Origin: Planctomycetota bacterium
Lineage (GTDB): Bacteria > Planctomycetota > Phycisphaerae > UBA1845 > UTPLA1
DNA length: 64,000 nucleotides
Assembly (NCBI GenBank): GCA_015654675.1
Contig: JAATGM010000050.1
Coordinates: forward strand, 26,524 to 90,523
Direction of reading: 5' to 3'
The position numbers were made by a program, and so were the translations under genes. Each line of letters starts with the position of its first letter. The stretch's first letter is position 1. The notes beneath the pieces are model-generated. The model was not told where the DNA came from. It saw only the letters and a program-made list of their open reading frames with translations, and searched no databases. Shown one piece after another: positions 17,840 through 26,871 of this stretch.

Positions 17840-19797
17840 GCTCGGATCGAGCGGACGCAGTATCGGCCAGCGCGACGGCGGGCCCGACTCCGCTGCTGTT
17901 CGAGGTTGCCTGGGAGGTTTGCTCGCAGGTCGGCGGCATTTACACCGTCCTGCGCAGCAAGGCGCCGGCGACTGTTCGCCGGTGGGGCGATGCGTATTGC
18001 CTGATTGGGCCGTATCGCGAGCAATCGGCACGGATTGAACTCGAGCCACAGGCGCCGACCGGGGCGATCGCGCATGCGATCCAGGTGTTGCGGGCAAGCG
18101 GTGTAGCGCTTTATTTCGGCCGATGGTTGATCACGGGTCGGCCGCAGGTGGTGCTGATCGATTCGACCGCAGCGCGGCCGCGGCTTGGGGAAACCAAATA
18201 CTTCCTGTGGAAAGATCACGGGATCGACAGTCTGCGAGATGACGGGGAATTTGACGAAGTCGTTTCGTTCGGCTTAATCGTCGCCGATTTTTTGTCCGCG
18301 CTGGCGCGACACGGCAGGACTCGGCCGGTGCTGGCACATTTTCACGAATGGCAGGGCGGCGGGGCGCTGCCGTTTCTGAAGCAGCGCAGTGTTCCAGCGG
18401 CGACGGTGTTTACGACGCACGCAACTCTGGTCGGGCGAAGTCTGAGCGCGGCGAACGCCGAGCTTTATGAGAATCTGGGTGGGATCGACGCGGGGATTGT
18501 CGCCAGCGTGCATGGATTCGGGCATCGGCACGGGCTGGAGCGAGCAGCGGCGCAGACAGCGGATGTCTTCACGACCGTTTCGAGCATTACGGCGCTGGAG
18601 GCAGAGCAGTTTCTGGGGCGGCGGCCGGAAGTGATCTTGCCGAATGGGCTCAACATCGAGCGATTTGCAGCGCCGCACGAGTTTCAAGTGCTGCACCAGA
18701 ACAGCAAGGCGCTCATCCATGAATTTGTGATGGGGCATTTTTTTCCGAGCTATACGTTCGATCTTGATCGCACGCTCTATGTATTTACGGCCGGGCGGTA
18801 TGAGTATCGCAACAAGGGGCTGGATGTCTTTATCGATTCGCTGGCCGAATTGAATCGCCGGATGAAGGCGGACGGGGCCACGGCAACGGTTGTGGCGTTC
18901 ATCGTGACGCGGGCGAACTATCGAGCGCTAAACGTCGAGACGCTGAACCGGCATGCGATGTTTCATGAACTGCGGGATTTGTGTGAGTCGATCAAGGGAG
19001 ACATGGGGCGGCGACTATTTCACACGGTGGCACTGGGGCGCATGCCGCGAACCGAGGATCTGCTGGACGAATATGCGGCGGTGCGGCTGAAACGCATGAT
19101 GCACGCGTGGCGACAGGGGACGCCGCCGACGATCGTGACGCATGATCTGTGGGACGATGCGAACGATCCGGTTTTGAAACAACTGCGGCATCGCGGGCTT
19201 TACAACGACGTGGATGATCGGGTGAAGGTGGTGTTCCATCCTGAGTTCATGACGGTGACGAGTCCGCTGCTGGCGATGGATTACGATCACTTCGTGCGCG
19301 GCTGTCATATCGGCGTATTTCCATCGTATTACGAGCCGTGGGGGTACACGCCGCTGGAGTGCGTGGTGCGCGGCGTTCCGGCGATTACGAGTGATCTGAG
19401 CGGATTCGGGCGGTATGTGATGGAAAACTTCCCCGGGCATGACCAGGGCGGCATGCTGGTGGCGCGGCGACGGGGTGTCAGCTACGAGTCCACCGTGAGC
19501 CAGGTGGCGGAGTGGCTCTACGGGCTTACGCGGATGTCGCGTCGGGAGCGGATCGCGCTGCGCAACCGCGTCGAAGGATACGCGGACGACTTTGACTGGA
19601 CGATTCTCGCGCAGCATTACGTCGAGGCGTACGAACTCGCATTCAAGCGTCGTTTTGAATTGACGCGACTGGTGCCGCTTGATCCGGAGAGCGATTCGGC
19701 GACGCGGGATGCGGCTGACACTACGGCGACTTCGCAGACGACACGACGGCGAAACCGGCGCGGGAGTCCGGTGGCGGATGGTGAATTGGTCGAATAG
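17836..19797 (+). CDS. Eukaryote-type (GT3) glycogen synthase
   Basis: A 653-residue glycosyltransferase of family GT3, the animal/fungal glycogen synthase type and not the bacterial GlgA (GT5, about 480 residues). Signatures are the N-terminal EVAWEVCSQVGGIYTV (residues about 23-38, sugar-nucleotide loop), AHFHEWQGG, TTHATLVGR, and the C-terminal PSYYEPWGYTPLEC segment with the catalytic Glu. It should use UDP-glucose to elongate alpha-1,4-glucan. The GTG start overlaps the phaR stop by 4 nt (GTGA). A charged 40-residue tail follows the catalytic domain. With icd and the branching enzyme downstream it forms a storage operon. Confidence 0.93.
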   Translation: MSSDRADAVSASATAGPTPLLFEVAWEVCSQVGGIYTVLRSKAPATVRRWGDAYCLIGPYREQSARIELEPQAPTGAIAHAIQVLRASGVALYFGRWLITGRPQVVLIDSTAARPRLGETKYFLWKDHGIDSLRDDGEFDEVVSFGLIVADFLSALARHGRTRPVLAHFHEWQGGGALPFLKQRSVPAATVFTTHATLVGRSLSAANAELYENLGGIDAGIVASVHGFGHRHGLERAAAQTADVFTTVSSITALEAEQFLGRRPEVILPNGLNIERFAAPHEFQVLHQNSKALIHEFVMGHFFPSYTFDLDRTLYVFTAGRYEYRNKGLDVFIDSLAELNRRMKADGATATVVAFIVTRANYRALNVETLNRHAMFHELRDLCESIKGDMGRRLFHTVALGRMPRTEDLLDEYAAVRLKRMMHAWRQGTPPTIVTHDLWDDANDPVLKQLRHRGLYNDVDDRVKVVFHPEFMTVTSPLLAMDYDHFVRGCHIGVFPSYYEPWGYTPLECVVRGVPAITSDLSGFGRYVMENFPGHDQGGMLVARRRGVSYESTVSQVAEWLYGLTRMSRRERIALRNRVEGYADDFDWTILAQHYVEAYELAFKRRFELTRLVPLDPESDSATRDAADTTATSQTTRRRNRRGSPVADGELVE

Positions 19798-19881
19798 CCG
19801 GGGGGCTGGATTTGCGGCGGGCGTCGGCACGCGATAACAATTGAATTATTGAATAGCGGATTCTGTTGAAGGATGAGTGAT

Positions 19882-21171
19882 ATGGGAAACGGACAACGAA
19901 TCGCGATGAACTCGAATGGGACGCTGCAGGTCCCGGACGATCCGATCATTCCTTACATCGAGGGTGACGGGACCGGGCCGGACATCTGGGCGGCGTCGGT
20001 GCGCGTGCTCGACGCGGCGGTGCAGAAGGCGTTCGGCGGGAAGCGGAAAATCGTATGGAAGGAAGTGCTTGCGGGCGAGAAGGCGTTCAATCAGTTGAAG
20101 GCGACGCTGGGCGAGCAGAAGGCGTGGTTGCCGGATGAGACGGTTGAGGCATTCAAGTCGCACCTGGTTGGGATCAAGGGTCCGCTGACGACGCCGGTGG
20201 GCGGCGGCATTCGGTCGCTGAATGTGACGCTGCGGCAGATGCTGGATTTGTATGTCTGCTTGCGACCGGTGCATTATTTCAACGGAGTGCCTTCGCCGGT
20301 TCGGCATCCCGAGCAAGTGGAAATGGTGATCTTCCGCGAGAACACGGAAGATGTTTACGCGGGCATTGAGTTTCAGGCCGGAAGCGAGGATGCGGAAAAG
20401 CTGCTGCGGCTGTTGAAGGAGAATTTCCCGGGGCCGTTCAAGAAGATTCGGTTTACCGATCAATGTGGACTTGGTGTAAAGCCGATCAGCCGGCAGGGTT
20501 CGCAGCGGCTGATTGCGGCGGCCATCAGTCACGCCATTGCCGAGAAGCGAAAGAGCGTCACGCTCGTTCACAAGGGCAACATCATGAAGTTCACGGAAGG
20601 CGGCTTCCGTGAATGGGGATATCAGCTTGCAAAGGAGCGGTTCGGGGCGGTTGATCTGGATGGCGGGCCGTGGCAGGTCATCCGGGCGGGCACGAAGCCG
20701 GCGGGGGCACGCGGCATTGCGGTCGCGAATGATATTGTCGTTAAGGATGTCATCGCCGATGCGTTCTTGCAGCAGATTCTGACGCGGCCGGCGGATTATG
20801 ACGTGGTTGCGACGCCGAATTTGAACGGCGATTACATCTCAGACGCCCTGGCGGCTCAGATCGGCGGAATTGGTATCGCGCCGGGCGGAAACATTAACTA
20901 TGAGTCGGGGCATGCCATTTTCGAAGCGACGCACGGCACTGCGCCGAAGTATGCCGGGCAGGACAAGGTGAACCCCGGGTCGGTCATTTTGTCGGGCGAG
21001 ATGATGCTGCGGCACCTTGGGTGGGGCGAGGCAGCAGACCTGATCATCCGGGGTATGGAGCGGGCGATTGGGGCCAAGACGGTAACCTACGACTTTGCCC
21101 GGCTGATGGAGGGGGCGACCGAGGTGAAGTGTTCGCAGTTTGGTGACGCGGTCATCAAGCATATGAGTTGA
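19882..21171 (+). CDS. icd: Isocitrate dehydrogenase, NADP-dependent
   Basis: A 429-residue bacterial-type isocitrate dehydrogenase with [14 protein letters not shown] at the N-terminus, the substrate/phosphorylation segment [12 protein letters not shown] and the NADP-specificity segment [17 protein letters not shown], whose Lys-Tyr pair marks NADP use. It makes 2-oxoglutarate and NADPH; PHA synthesis consumes NADPH, so its place between two storage genes is sensible. AAGGA lies eight nt before ATG 19882; the earlier ATG 19873 abuts the same AAGG and is less likely. No aceK-type regulator is seen nearby. Confidence 0.93.
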   Translation: MGNGQRIAMNSNGTLQVPDDPIIPYIEGDGTGPDIWAASVRVLDAAVQKAFGGKRKIVWKEVLAGEKAFNQLKATLGEQKAWLPDETVEAFKSHLVGIKGPLTTPVGGGIRSLNVTLRQMLDLYVCLRPVHYFNGVPSPVRHPEQVEMVIFRENTEDVYAGIEFQAGSEDAEKLLRLLKENFPGPFKKIRFTDQCGLGVKPISRQGSQRLIAAAISHAIAEKRKSVTLVHKGNIMKFTEGGFREWGYQLAKERFGAVDLDGGPWQVIRAGTKPAGARGIAVANDIVVKDVIADAFLQQILTRPADYDVVATPNLNGDYISDALAAQIGGIGIAPGGNINYESGHAIFEATHGTAPKYAGQDKVNPGSVILSGEMMLRHLGWGEAADLIIRGMERAIGAKTVTYDFARLMEGATEVKCSQFGDAVIKHMS

Positions 21172-21204
21172 CGAATGCCGGGCGATGGTTGACTCTGGCC
21201 GACG

Positions 21205-23256
21205 TTGACTGCCAAGACGCTACATCCTGACGGCACCGGGCTGATCGCGATCGATCCGTGGCTGAAGCCGTACGCGGATGCGTTGCGACATCGGTTTGAG
21301 TTGTATCAGGCGGCGCTGAAGCGGATTGATGAGGCCGAGGGTTCGCTGCTTCAGTTTGCAAACGGACATCATTACTTCGGATTGAATCGCGGCGAGCGCG
21401 ATGGGCGGACGGGGGTTTGGTTTCGGGAGTGGGCTCCGGGGGCGGCGGGGCTGGCGCTGATCGGGGATTTCAACGGGTGGGATCGGCAGGCGAACCGGCT
21501 GGAGCGCGACGAGTTCGGGGTTTGGAGTTGCTTCCTTCCGGATGACGAGTACGCGGGGCGACTGACGCACGGCGGGCGGGTCAAGGTGCATGTCGTGAGC
21601 GCGATCGGGCCGATGGATCGCATTCCGGCGTACATCCGCCGCGTGGCGTACGAGCCGGGTGGGCGGGAGTTTGCGGGGCAATTCTGGTCACCGCCGGAAG
21701 CGTATCGCTGGCGGAACGCGGTACCGGCGCCGGCGGGGAGTCCGCGAATCTACGAAGCGCATGTCGGCATGTCGCTCGTTGAGGAGCGGGTCGGGACGTT
21801 TAACGAGTTTACGCAACAGGTTCTGCCGCGCATCGCGCGGGCGGGATACAACGTTGTTCAACTGATGGCGATTCAGGAACACCCTTACTACGGGTCGTTC
21901 GGGTACCAAGTCAGCAGTCCGTTCGCGGTCTCGTCGCGATTTGGCACGCCGGAGGAATTGAAGCACCTGATCGACGAGGCGCACGGCATGGGGATGCGCG
22001 TATTCCTCGATCTGGTGCACAGCCATGCGGTGAAGAACGTGTACGACGGGCTGAACATGCTCGACGGCACGGATCATCTCTACTTCCACTCCGGGCCGCG
22101 CGGGCAGCATCCGGCGTGGGACTCGCTGCTGTTTGATTATGGCAAGTGGGAAGTGATGCGGTTCCTGCTGAGCAACGTGAGGTTCTGGGCGGAAGACTTT
22201 CACTTTGACGGGTTCCGGTTCGACGGCGTGACGAGCATGATGTACCTCGATCACGGGCTCGGGCGGGAATTCGGGCATTACGACGACTATCTGCGTCGCG
22301 GGCTGGACGAGCACGCGATCACTTATTTGCAACTCGCGAATCGCGTAGCCCATGATGCGAATCCGGCGATCGTCACGATTGCCGAGGATGTATCGGGGAT
22401 GGTGGGGATTGCGCGGCCGATCGAGGAGGGGGGGATGGGGTTCGACTATCGGCTGGCGATGGGGCTGGCGGATTTTTGGATCAAGCTACTCAAGGAGCGG
22501 GCGGACGAGACATGGTCGATGGGGGAGATTTACGGGGTGATGACGAATCGGCGTGCCGGAGAGAAGCACATCGCCTATGCCGAGTCGCACGATCAGTCGC
22601 TGGTGGGGGACAAGACGATCGCATTTCGATTGATGGACGCGAGCATGTATTTCCACATGAACAAGGGGAGCCAGAATCCGATCGTGGAGCGCGGCATGGC
22701 GCTACACAAGCTGATTCGGCTGGTGACATTTGCGTTGGGCGGGGACGGGTACTTGAACTTCATCGGGAATGAGTTCGGGCATCCGGAGTGGGTTGATTTT
22801 CCGCGCGAGGGAAATGGGTGGTCGTACAAGTTTGCGCGGCGGCAGTGGTGGTTGGCGGATGATCCTTCGCTGCGGTATCGCGACCTGGCCGAGTTTGATC
22901 GGGCGATGCTGTCGCTTGATGTGCGGTTCGGGCTGCTGGGCGATCGACTGGTCGAAATGATCCATGCCGACGAGGCGGCGAAGCTGCTGTTCTTCCGGCG
23001 CGGGCCACTCGTCTTCGCGTTCAATTTTCATCCCACTGCCTCGCAGGCGGGGTATCGCGTGGGTGTGCCGGATGCAGTCGACTATCGGTCGATCCTCAGC
23101 TCGGATGAGCTTTGGTTTGGTGGGCACCAGATTGTCGCGTCTGGCGAGACATATCCGAAGCAGGCGATGGCGTGGCACGGGCGTCCGCAGAGTGTGCAGC
23201 TTTATGTACCGGCGCGATGTGCGCTGGTGCTGGCGCCGGCTTCTACCAATTCCTGA
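21205..23256 (+). CDS. glgB: 1,4-alpha-glucan branching enzyme (GH13, eukaryote-like subfamily)
   Basis: A 683-residue branching enzyme with an N-terminal CBM48 domain (REWAPGAAGLALIGDFNGWD) and a GH13 catalytic barrel: DLVHSHAVKN, the nucleophile in DGFRFDGVTSMMY, the acid/base Glu in VTIAEDVSG and the third acid in ESHDQSL. The segment order and ENDHL-type motifs resemble the eukaryotic GH13_8 branching enzymes, matching the GT3 synthase upstream. The start is TTG 21205, since a stop lies five codons upstream and no ATG or GTG is available nearby; no Shine-Dalgarno sequence is obvious. Its last 55 nt overlap the convergent birA gene. Confidence 0.92.
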   Translation: MTAKTLHPDGTGLIAIDPWLKPYADALRHRFELYQAALKRIDEAEGSLLQFANGHHYFGLNRGERDGRTGVWFREWAPGAAGLALIGDFNGWDRQANRLERDEFGVWSCFLPDDEYAGRLTHGGRVKVHVVSAIGPMDRIPAYIRRVAYEPGGREFAGQFWSPPEAYRWRNAVPAPAGSPRIYEAHVGMSLVEERVGTFNEFTQQVLPRIARAGYNVVQLMAIQEHPYYGSFGYQVSSPFAVSSRFGTPEELKHLIDEAHGMGMRVFLDLVHSHAVKNVYDGLNMLDGTDHLYFHSGPRGQHPAWDSLLFDYGKWEVMRFLLSNVRFWAEDFHFDGFRFDGVTSMMYLDHGLGREFGHYDDYLRRGLDEHAITYLQLANRVAHDANPAIVTIAEDVSGMVGIARPIEEGGMGFDYRLAMGLADFWIKLLKERADETWSMGEIYGVMTNRRAGEKHIAYAESHDQSLVGDKTIAFRLMDASMYFHMNKGSQNPIVERGMALHKLIRLVTFALGGDGYLNFIGNEFGHPEWVDFPREGNGWSYKFARRQWWLADDPSLRYRDLAEFDRAMLSLDVRFGLLGDRLVEMIHADEAAKLLFFRRGPLVFAFNFHPTASQAGYRVGVPDAVDYRSILSSDELWFGGHQIVASGETYPKQAMAWHGRPQSVQLYVPARCALVLAPASTNS

Positions 23257-23762
23257 ATCCGAATCACCAATTGATCGAATAGCGGCTCAATGTCGACGAG
23301 GCGGTGCAGTTCGTCTTGAAGCGTTGTCGCGGGGAGGCGGAGATTGTTGCCCAGCGATGATGCTGGGAAGTTGGCGTTGATGCCTACTCCGATGATCACG
23401 GCGGGGGGGCCGGCGCCTAGCTCCGCTGACGCGAGGAGGCCGGCTACTTTTCGGCCTTCGATCAGTACGTCGTTGGGCCATTTGACCTTTGTTTGCAGGG
23501 CGAATTGATTGTGCAGCGTCGTTGCTACGGCTTCGGCCAGCGGCGGGGTCAGGTCGGCGTAGTGGGCGGTAGGGCGGGACATCGGCAGGGCGATTGAGAA
23601 CCAGAGGCCGCCCTTCGGGCTTTGCCATGGGCTTGCGTCTCGGCCTATGCCGGCGGTCTGCGTGTCGGCGCGGACGACGATGGGCTGGCCGGGATTGGCT
23701 TTCCAGCGGCGGAGGGCTTCGGCCTGGGTTGAGTCGACGCTCGGCAAGTGCACGCGCGTCAT
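23202..23762 (-). CDS. birA: Short biotin-protein ligase without DNA-binding domain
   Basis: A 186-residue catalytic-core BirA with STQAEALRR, the biotinyl-AMP loop TAGIGRDASPW (GRGR-type motif degenerate), KWPNDVLIEGRKVAG and GVGINAN. It lacks the N-terminal helix-turn-helix of E. coli BirA and most of the C-terminal domain, so it should biotinylate carboxylases but not act as a repressor. Start ATG 23762 lies 7 nt after the citrate synthase stop on the same strand. The 3' end overlaps the branching enzyme gene tail-to-tail by 55 nt. Confidence 0.88.
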   Translation of the reverse strand: MTRVHLPSVDSTQAEALRRWKANPGQPIVVRADTQTAGIGRDASPWQSPKGGLWFSIALPMSRPTAHYADLTPPLAEAVATTLHNQFALQTKVKWPNDVLIEGRKVAGLLASAELGAGPPAVIIGVGINANFPASSLGNNLRLPATTLQDELHRLVDIEPLFDQLVIRIQELVEAGASTSAHRAGT

Positions 23763-23769
23763 GGGGCCA

Positions 23770-24906
23770 TCAGCGGTGCGCGTGGCGCTTGTCCATCGGG
23801 ACATAGTCGCGGATGGCCGGGCCGGTGTAGCGGCTGCGCGGGCGGATGATGCGGTTGTTGGTGCGTTGTTCGATGAAGTGGGCGCACCAGCCGGTGACGC
23901 GCGAGGCGACGAAGAGGGGCGTATAAATGTCGAGGGGAAGATCCATGAAGTAGTAGACCATGCCGCAAGGGTAGTCGAGGTTGGGGTGAAGCTTCTTGCG
24001 ATCGAACACCATGTCTTTGACCTTGTGCCAAATGTCGACGCGTGTTTGCTGATTCTTTGCGCGGCCGAGTTCTTCGACGTATTTCTGAAGGATTTTCGCG
24101 CGATGGTCGCCGTTTTTGTAGACGCGGTGGCCGAAGCCCATGACGAGCTTCTTGGCAGCGAAGGCGTTTTCGAGCCATTTGACGGACTCGTCGACCGACT
24201 TGAGCGGCTCGAGCATGCGGACGACTTCTTCGTTGGCGCCGCCGTGGAGCGGGCCTTTCAGCGTGCCGATTCCGGCGACGATGGCGGACCACATGTCGGC
24301 GAGCGTGCTGGCGCAGACGCGTACGGCGAATGCCGATGCGTTGAACTCGTGCTCGGCGTAGAGGGTGAGGGTGAGGTCGAGCACCCGTTCGTCGAGGGTT
24401 GAGGGCTTGCGGCCGAAGGCCATGTGATAGAACTGGGCGGCGTGAGAGAGGCCGGGCTCGGGGTCGATCAGCGGCTGTCCAGCGACCAGTCGCATGCGGG
24501 CGGCGATGATGCTGGGGACGACGGCGAGGATGATGACGGCCTGGGTGCGAAGGGATTCGAGGTTGTCGCCTTTTTGCGTATCGAAGTGGCCGCACATGGA
24601 TACGGCGGTGCGGAGGACGTCCATGCCGGGGGCGTTTTTCGGGATGTTGTGGATGGTGTCGATGACCTGACTGGGGAGCTTGCGGTGGTTGTCGATCTGT
24701 TTGCGGAAACGTTCGAGCTCGTCGCGAGTGGGGAGTTCGTCGTGGATGAGGAGGTAGGCGACTTCCTCGAAGCGGGCGTGTTCGGCGAGCTGGTCGATGG
24801 GGTAGCCGCGATAGGCGAGCGAGTCCTGCTCGACGGTTGAGACGTTGGTTTCGCCGGCGATGACGCCTTCGAGGCCGGGGTGATACAGCTCGGGAGTCGC
24901 GGACAT
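23770..24906 (-). CDS. gltA: Citrate synthase
   Basis: A 378-residue citrate synthase, the short type related to hexameric citrate or methylcitrate synthases. The catalytic His residues lie in GPLHGGANEEV and GFGHRVYKNGD, and the catalytic Asp in NLDYPCGMVYYF. It condenses acetyl-CoA with oxaloacetate. Start ATG 24906 has AGGAAGA upstream; further upstream in-frame codons add only a spurious tail. 2-Methylcitrate synthase activity cannot be excluded from sequence, but no prpB or prpD lies nearby and icd does. Confidence 0.92.
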   Translation of the reverse strand: MSATPELYHPGLEGVIAGETNVSTVEQDSLAYRGYPIDQLAEHARFEEVAYLLIHDELPTRDELERFRKQIDNHRKLPSQVIDTIHNIPKNAPGMDVLRTAVSMCGHFDTQKGDNLESLRTQAVIILAVVPSIIAARMRLVAGQPLIDPEPGLSHAAQFYHMAFGRKPSTLDERVLDLTLTLYAEHEFNASAFAVRVCASTLADMWSAIVAGIGTLKGPLHGGANEEVVRMLEPLKSVDESVKWLENAFAAKKLVMGFGHRVYKNGDHRAKILQKYVEELGRAKNQQTRVDIWHKVKDMVFDRKKLHPNLDYPCGMVYYFMDLPLDIYTPLFVASRVTGWCAHFIEQRTNNRIIRPRSRYTGPAIRDYVPMDKRHAHR

Positions 24907-25023
24907 AGCGGAGATCTTCCTTTCTGGCTCTGGCAGGCAGAGTTTAGCGATTTGATCCCGATTCGGGGAGGGCGGCGTGTTCACTGGGTATCGATTGGCG
25001 ACCCGGGGGCACCCATTGAAAAC

Positions 25024-25365
25024 TTAATGCTCCAAAAGGCGGACGAGGCGTTTGGGGGCTATCAGGCAGTAGGAGAGCAGGACTAGATTGGTGATTTCGT
25101 TCCAGTCGGGACGGGCGAGGGTCAGGTTTACCCAGCCGAAGCGGCCGACGTAGGGGGCGATGGTAAAGCGTTTGTCGCGGATCAGTTCCTTCTGCCTGGG
25201 CTTGCCTACTTTGACGCAGAGGACGTCGTTGCGTTTCTCGCCGGCGACGATGGCGAAGATTTTGTCGGCGACGCGGAAGTTGATGTGGTCCCAGGTTTTG
25301 GCCTCCTTGGTTTCCGGGAGAGCCAGACAGAGCTTGCGGAGGCGGGAGAGGGATTGGCTGGTCAT
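25024..25365 (-). CDS. MmcQ/YjbR family protein
   Basis: A 113-residue protein of the YjbR/MmcQ double-wing fold: LPETKEAKTWDHINFRVADKIFA, then a basic central segment and RFGWVNLTL near residue 80. The fold binds DNA in some members, but the cellular role is unknown. There is no Shine-Dalgarno sequence; instead TACCAT at 25373-25378 lies 7 nt before the ATG, a spacing that would make the transcript leaderless. Confidence 0.85.
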   Translation of the reverse strand: MTSQSLSRLRKLCLALPETKEAKTWDHINFRVADKIFAIVAGEKRNDVLCVKVGKPRQKELIRDKRFTIAPYVGRFGWVNLTLARPDWNEITNLVLLSYCLIAPKRLVRLLEH

Positions 25366-25372
25366 GCGGGTT

Positions 25373-25378
25373 ATGGTA
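25373..25378 (-). promoter_or_regulatory. Possible -10 box 7 nt before a start codon
   Basis: TACCAT on the minus strand ends 7 nt before ATG 25365, and no ribosome-binding site is present. This is one of six cases of the same arrangement in the window. There is no good -35 box. Confidence 0.3.
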
Positions 25379-25401
25379 GCGGAAGGCGCGGGCAGAAGTA
25401 T

Positions 25402-25435
25402 TTGTAATAAGTAATTGGTAATTAATAATTTACAA
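25402..25435. repeat. A+T-rich 34-bp island with TTGTAA/TTACAA ends
   Basis: Between the YjbR and DoxX genes lies an almost pure A+T stretch built of TAAT/AATT words, bounded by TTGTAA (25402-25407) and its reverse complement TTACAA (25430-25435). It stands out sharply from the G+C-rich surroundings. It could be a protein-binding or transcription-termination site; nothing identifies it. Confidence 0.45.
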
Positions 25436-25484
25436 TATGCAGTTTGTCAGCTATTCGTCGCGGGCGGCGACCAGGCGGTTGGAA

Positions 25485-25883
25485 TCAGCGGCTAATGGGA
25501 GTGAGGGCCCGGATTCGGGGGTCTCGGAGGTAGAGGCCTAGCCAGATTGCGATGCCGAAATAAACGGGGAAGAGTATGGCTGAGAAGAGGGGGTCGCCGG
25601 CTCGTACGTGGCAGTCAACCGCTCCGCCGAGGTAGCCGGTTAGGAGGATTGCTCCGAGGACGGCGGTGCGGGGGAAGATGTAGAGGAGCGTCGAGACGAG
25701 CAGAACGGCGCCGAGCGGGGTGATGACATTCATGTTGTAGCCGAGCTTGGTGGTGCCCTCGACTACGACGGCGGGCTTTACGAATTTCATGACGGCGTCG
25801 ACGAGGAGAAAGAGGGCGGGCAGGGCGGAGAGGACGTAGCCGGTCCAGAGCATTTTCTTTGAGGTGATGGGTGGGTTTTGCAT
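25485..25883 (-). CDS. DoxX-like small membrane protein
   Basis: A 132-residue protein with four predicted transmembrane segments (GYVLSALPALFLLVDAVMKF near 15-34, ITPLGAVLLVSTLLYIF, TAVLGAILLTGYLGGAVDCHV, and a C-terminal IWLGLYL segment). The spacing and the KFVKP and GGAV(D)xHV motifs fit the DoxX-like family. Function in this family is poorly defined. TAGGAT lies 6 nt before the ATG and no ribosome site is seen. Confidence 0.82.
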   Translation of the reverse strand: MQNPPITSKKMLWTGYVLSALPALFLLVDAVMKFVKPAVVVEGTTKLGYNMNVITPLGAVLLVSTLLYIFPRTAVLGAILLTGYLGGAVDCHVRAGDPLFSAILFPVYFGIAIWLGLYLRDPRIRALTPISR

Positions 25884-25889
25884 GTCTGC

Positions 25890-25895
25890 ATCCTA
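25890..25895 (-). promoter_or_regulatory. Possible -10 box 6 nt before a start codon
   Basis: TAGGAT on the minus strand ends 6 nt before ATG 25883 of the DoxX-like gene, which lacks a Shine-Dalgarno sequence. Same arrangement as at 25373. Confidence 0.3.
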
Positions 25896-26049
25896 GAGGT
25901 GGCGTTGTTCAGCGACTGACGGGGAATGTAGATTGGGCGACGCGGAGTGTCCATCCCGACGCGACGCGGAATGACCTGGGACCTCAGCACTGCGGCGCGC
26001 TTTTGCGGGGCGCGGTAGGATTCGCTCGAAGCGATTACTGGAGAGGTCT

Positions 26050-26871
26050 ATGGCGACGGACTTGCGATTGATGTCGGAGCGGTTTCCGCGGGCTTCCGCG
26101 TACAACCCGGCGTGGGTGATTGCCAACAGCATGGGGTCGAATGCGCTTTGGATTGCGGAGTGGCTGGCTTCGGGGATGGAATTGAAGCGCGACATGCGCG
26201 TGCTGGATCTGGGGTGCGGGCGCGGGGCTACTTCTGTTTTTCTGGCGCGCGAGTTTGGGGTGCGGGTTTGGGCGGCGGATCTTTGGATTTCGGCTGCGGA
26301 GAATATTCAGCGGATTCGGGATGCGGGGGTTGAGGATCGGGTGATGCCGCTGCATGTGGATGCGCGCGGGTTGCCGTTTGCGCCGGGATACTTTGACGCG
26401 ATTACTTGTATCGATGCGTTTTCCTATTTCGGGACCGATGATCTCTACCTCAATTACCTCGCGAACTTTGTGAGGCCGGGCGGTCAGATTGGTGTGGCCG
26501 GTGCGGGGTTGGCGGAGGAGATTTCGGGGGCGGTGCCCGAGCATCTGCGCGGGATGTGGACGCAGGATTTCTGGTGTCTGCACTCGGCGGCGTGGTGGCG
26601 GCGGCACTGGGAGCGGACGGGGATTGTTTCCATCGACGCGGCGGATTCGATGGAGGAGGCGTGGAAGGTCTGGCTGGAGTGGCAGGAGACGGCACACCCG
26701 ATGAACACGCTGGAGATTGAGACGGTACGGGCGGATCGGGGGCGATATCTCAGTTACATAAGGATGATCGGGCGGCGGAGAGCGGACGCGAAGCTGGAAG
26801 AGTATTGCTGGCCGGACTCGATGCGGTCGATGCCGGTGGAGTACAAGCCCGTGGGGCTACTGCGGGATTAG
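26050..26871 (+). CDS. SAM-dependent methyltransferase (class I)
   Basis: A 273-residue class I methyltransferase. The SAM-binding motif I is VLDLGCGRGATS near residues 52-63, with the acidic motif II at VWAADLW, and a post-motif region (FDAITCIDAFSYFG) resembling UbiE or cyclopropane-synthase-type enzymes. GGAGAGG lies just upstream of the ATG. The substrate is unknown. It converges with, and overlaps by 4 nt, a second unrelated methyltransferase gene. Confidence 0.85.
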   Translation: MATDLRLMSERFPRASAYNPAWVIANSMGSNALWIAEWLASGMELKRDMRVLDLGCGRGATSVFLAREFGVRVWAADLWISAAENIQRIRDAGVEDRVMPLHVDARGLPFAPGYFDAITCIDAFSYFGTDDLYLNYLANFVRPGGQIGVAGAGLAEEISGAVPEHLRGMWTQDFWCLHSAAWWRRHWERTGIVSIDAADSMEEAWKVWLEWQETAHPMNTLEIETVRADRGRYLSYIRMIGRRRADAKLEEYCWPDSMRSMPVEYKPVGLLRD

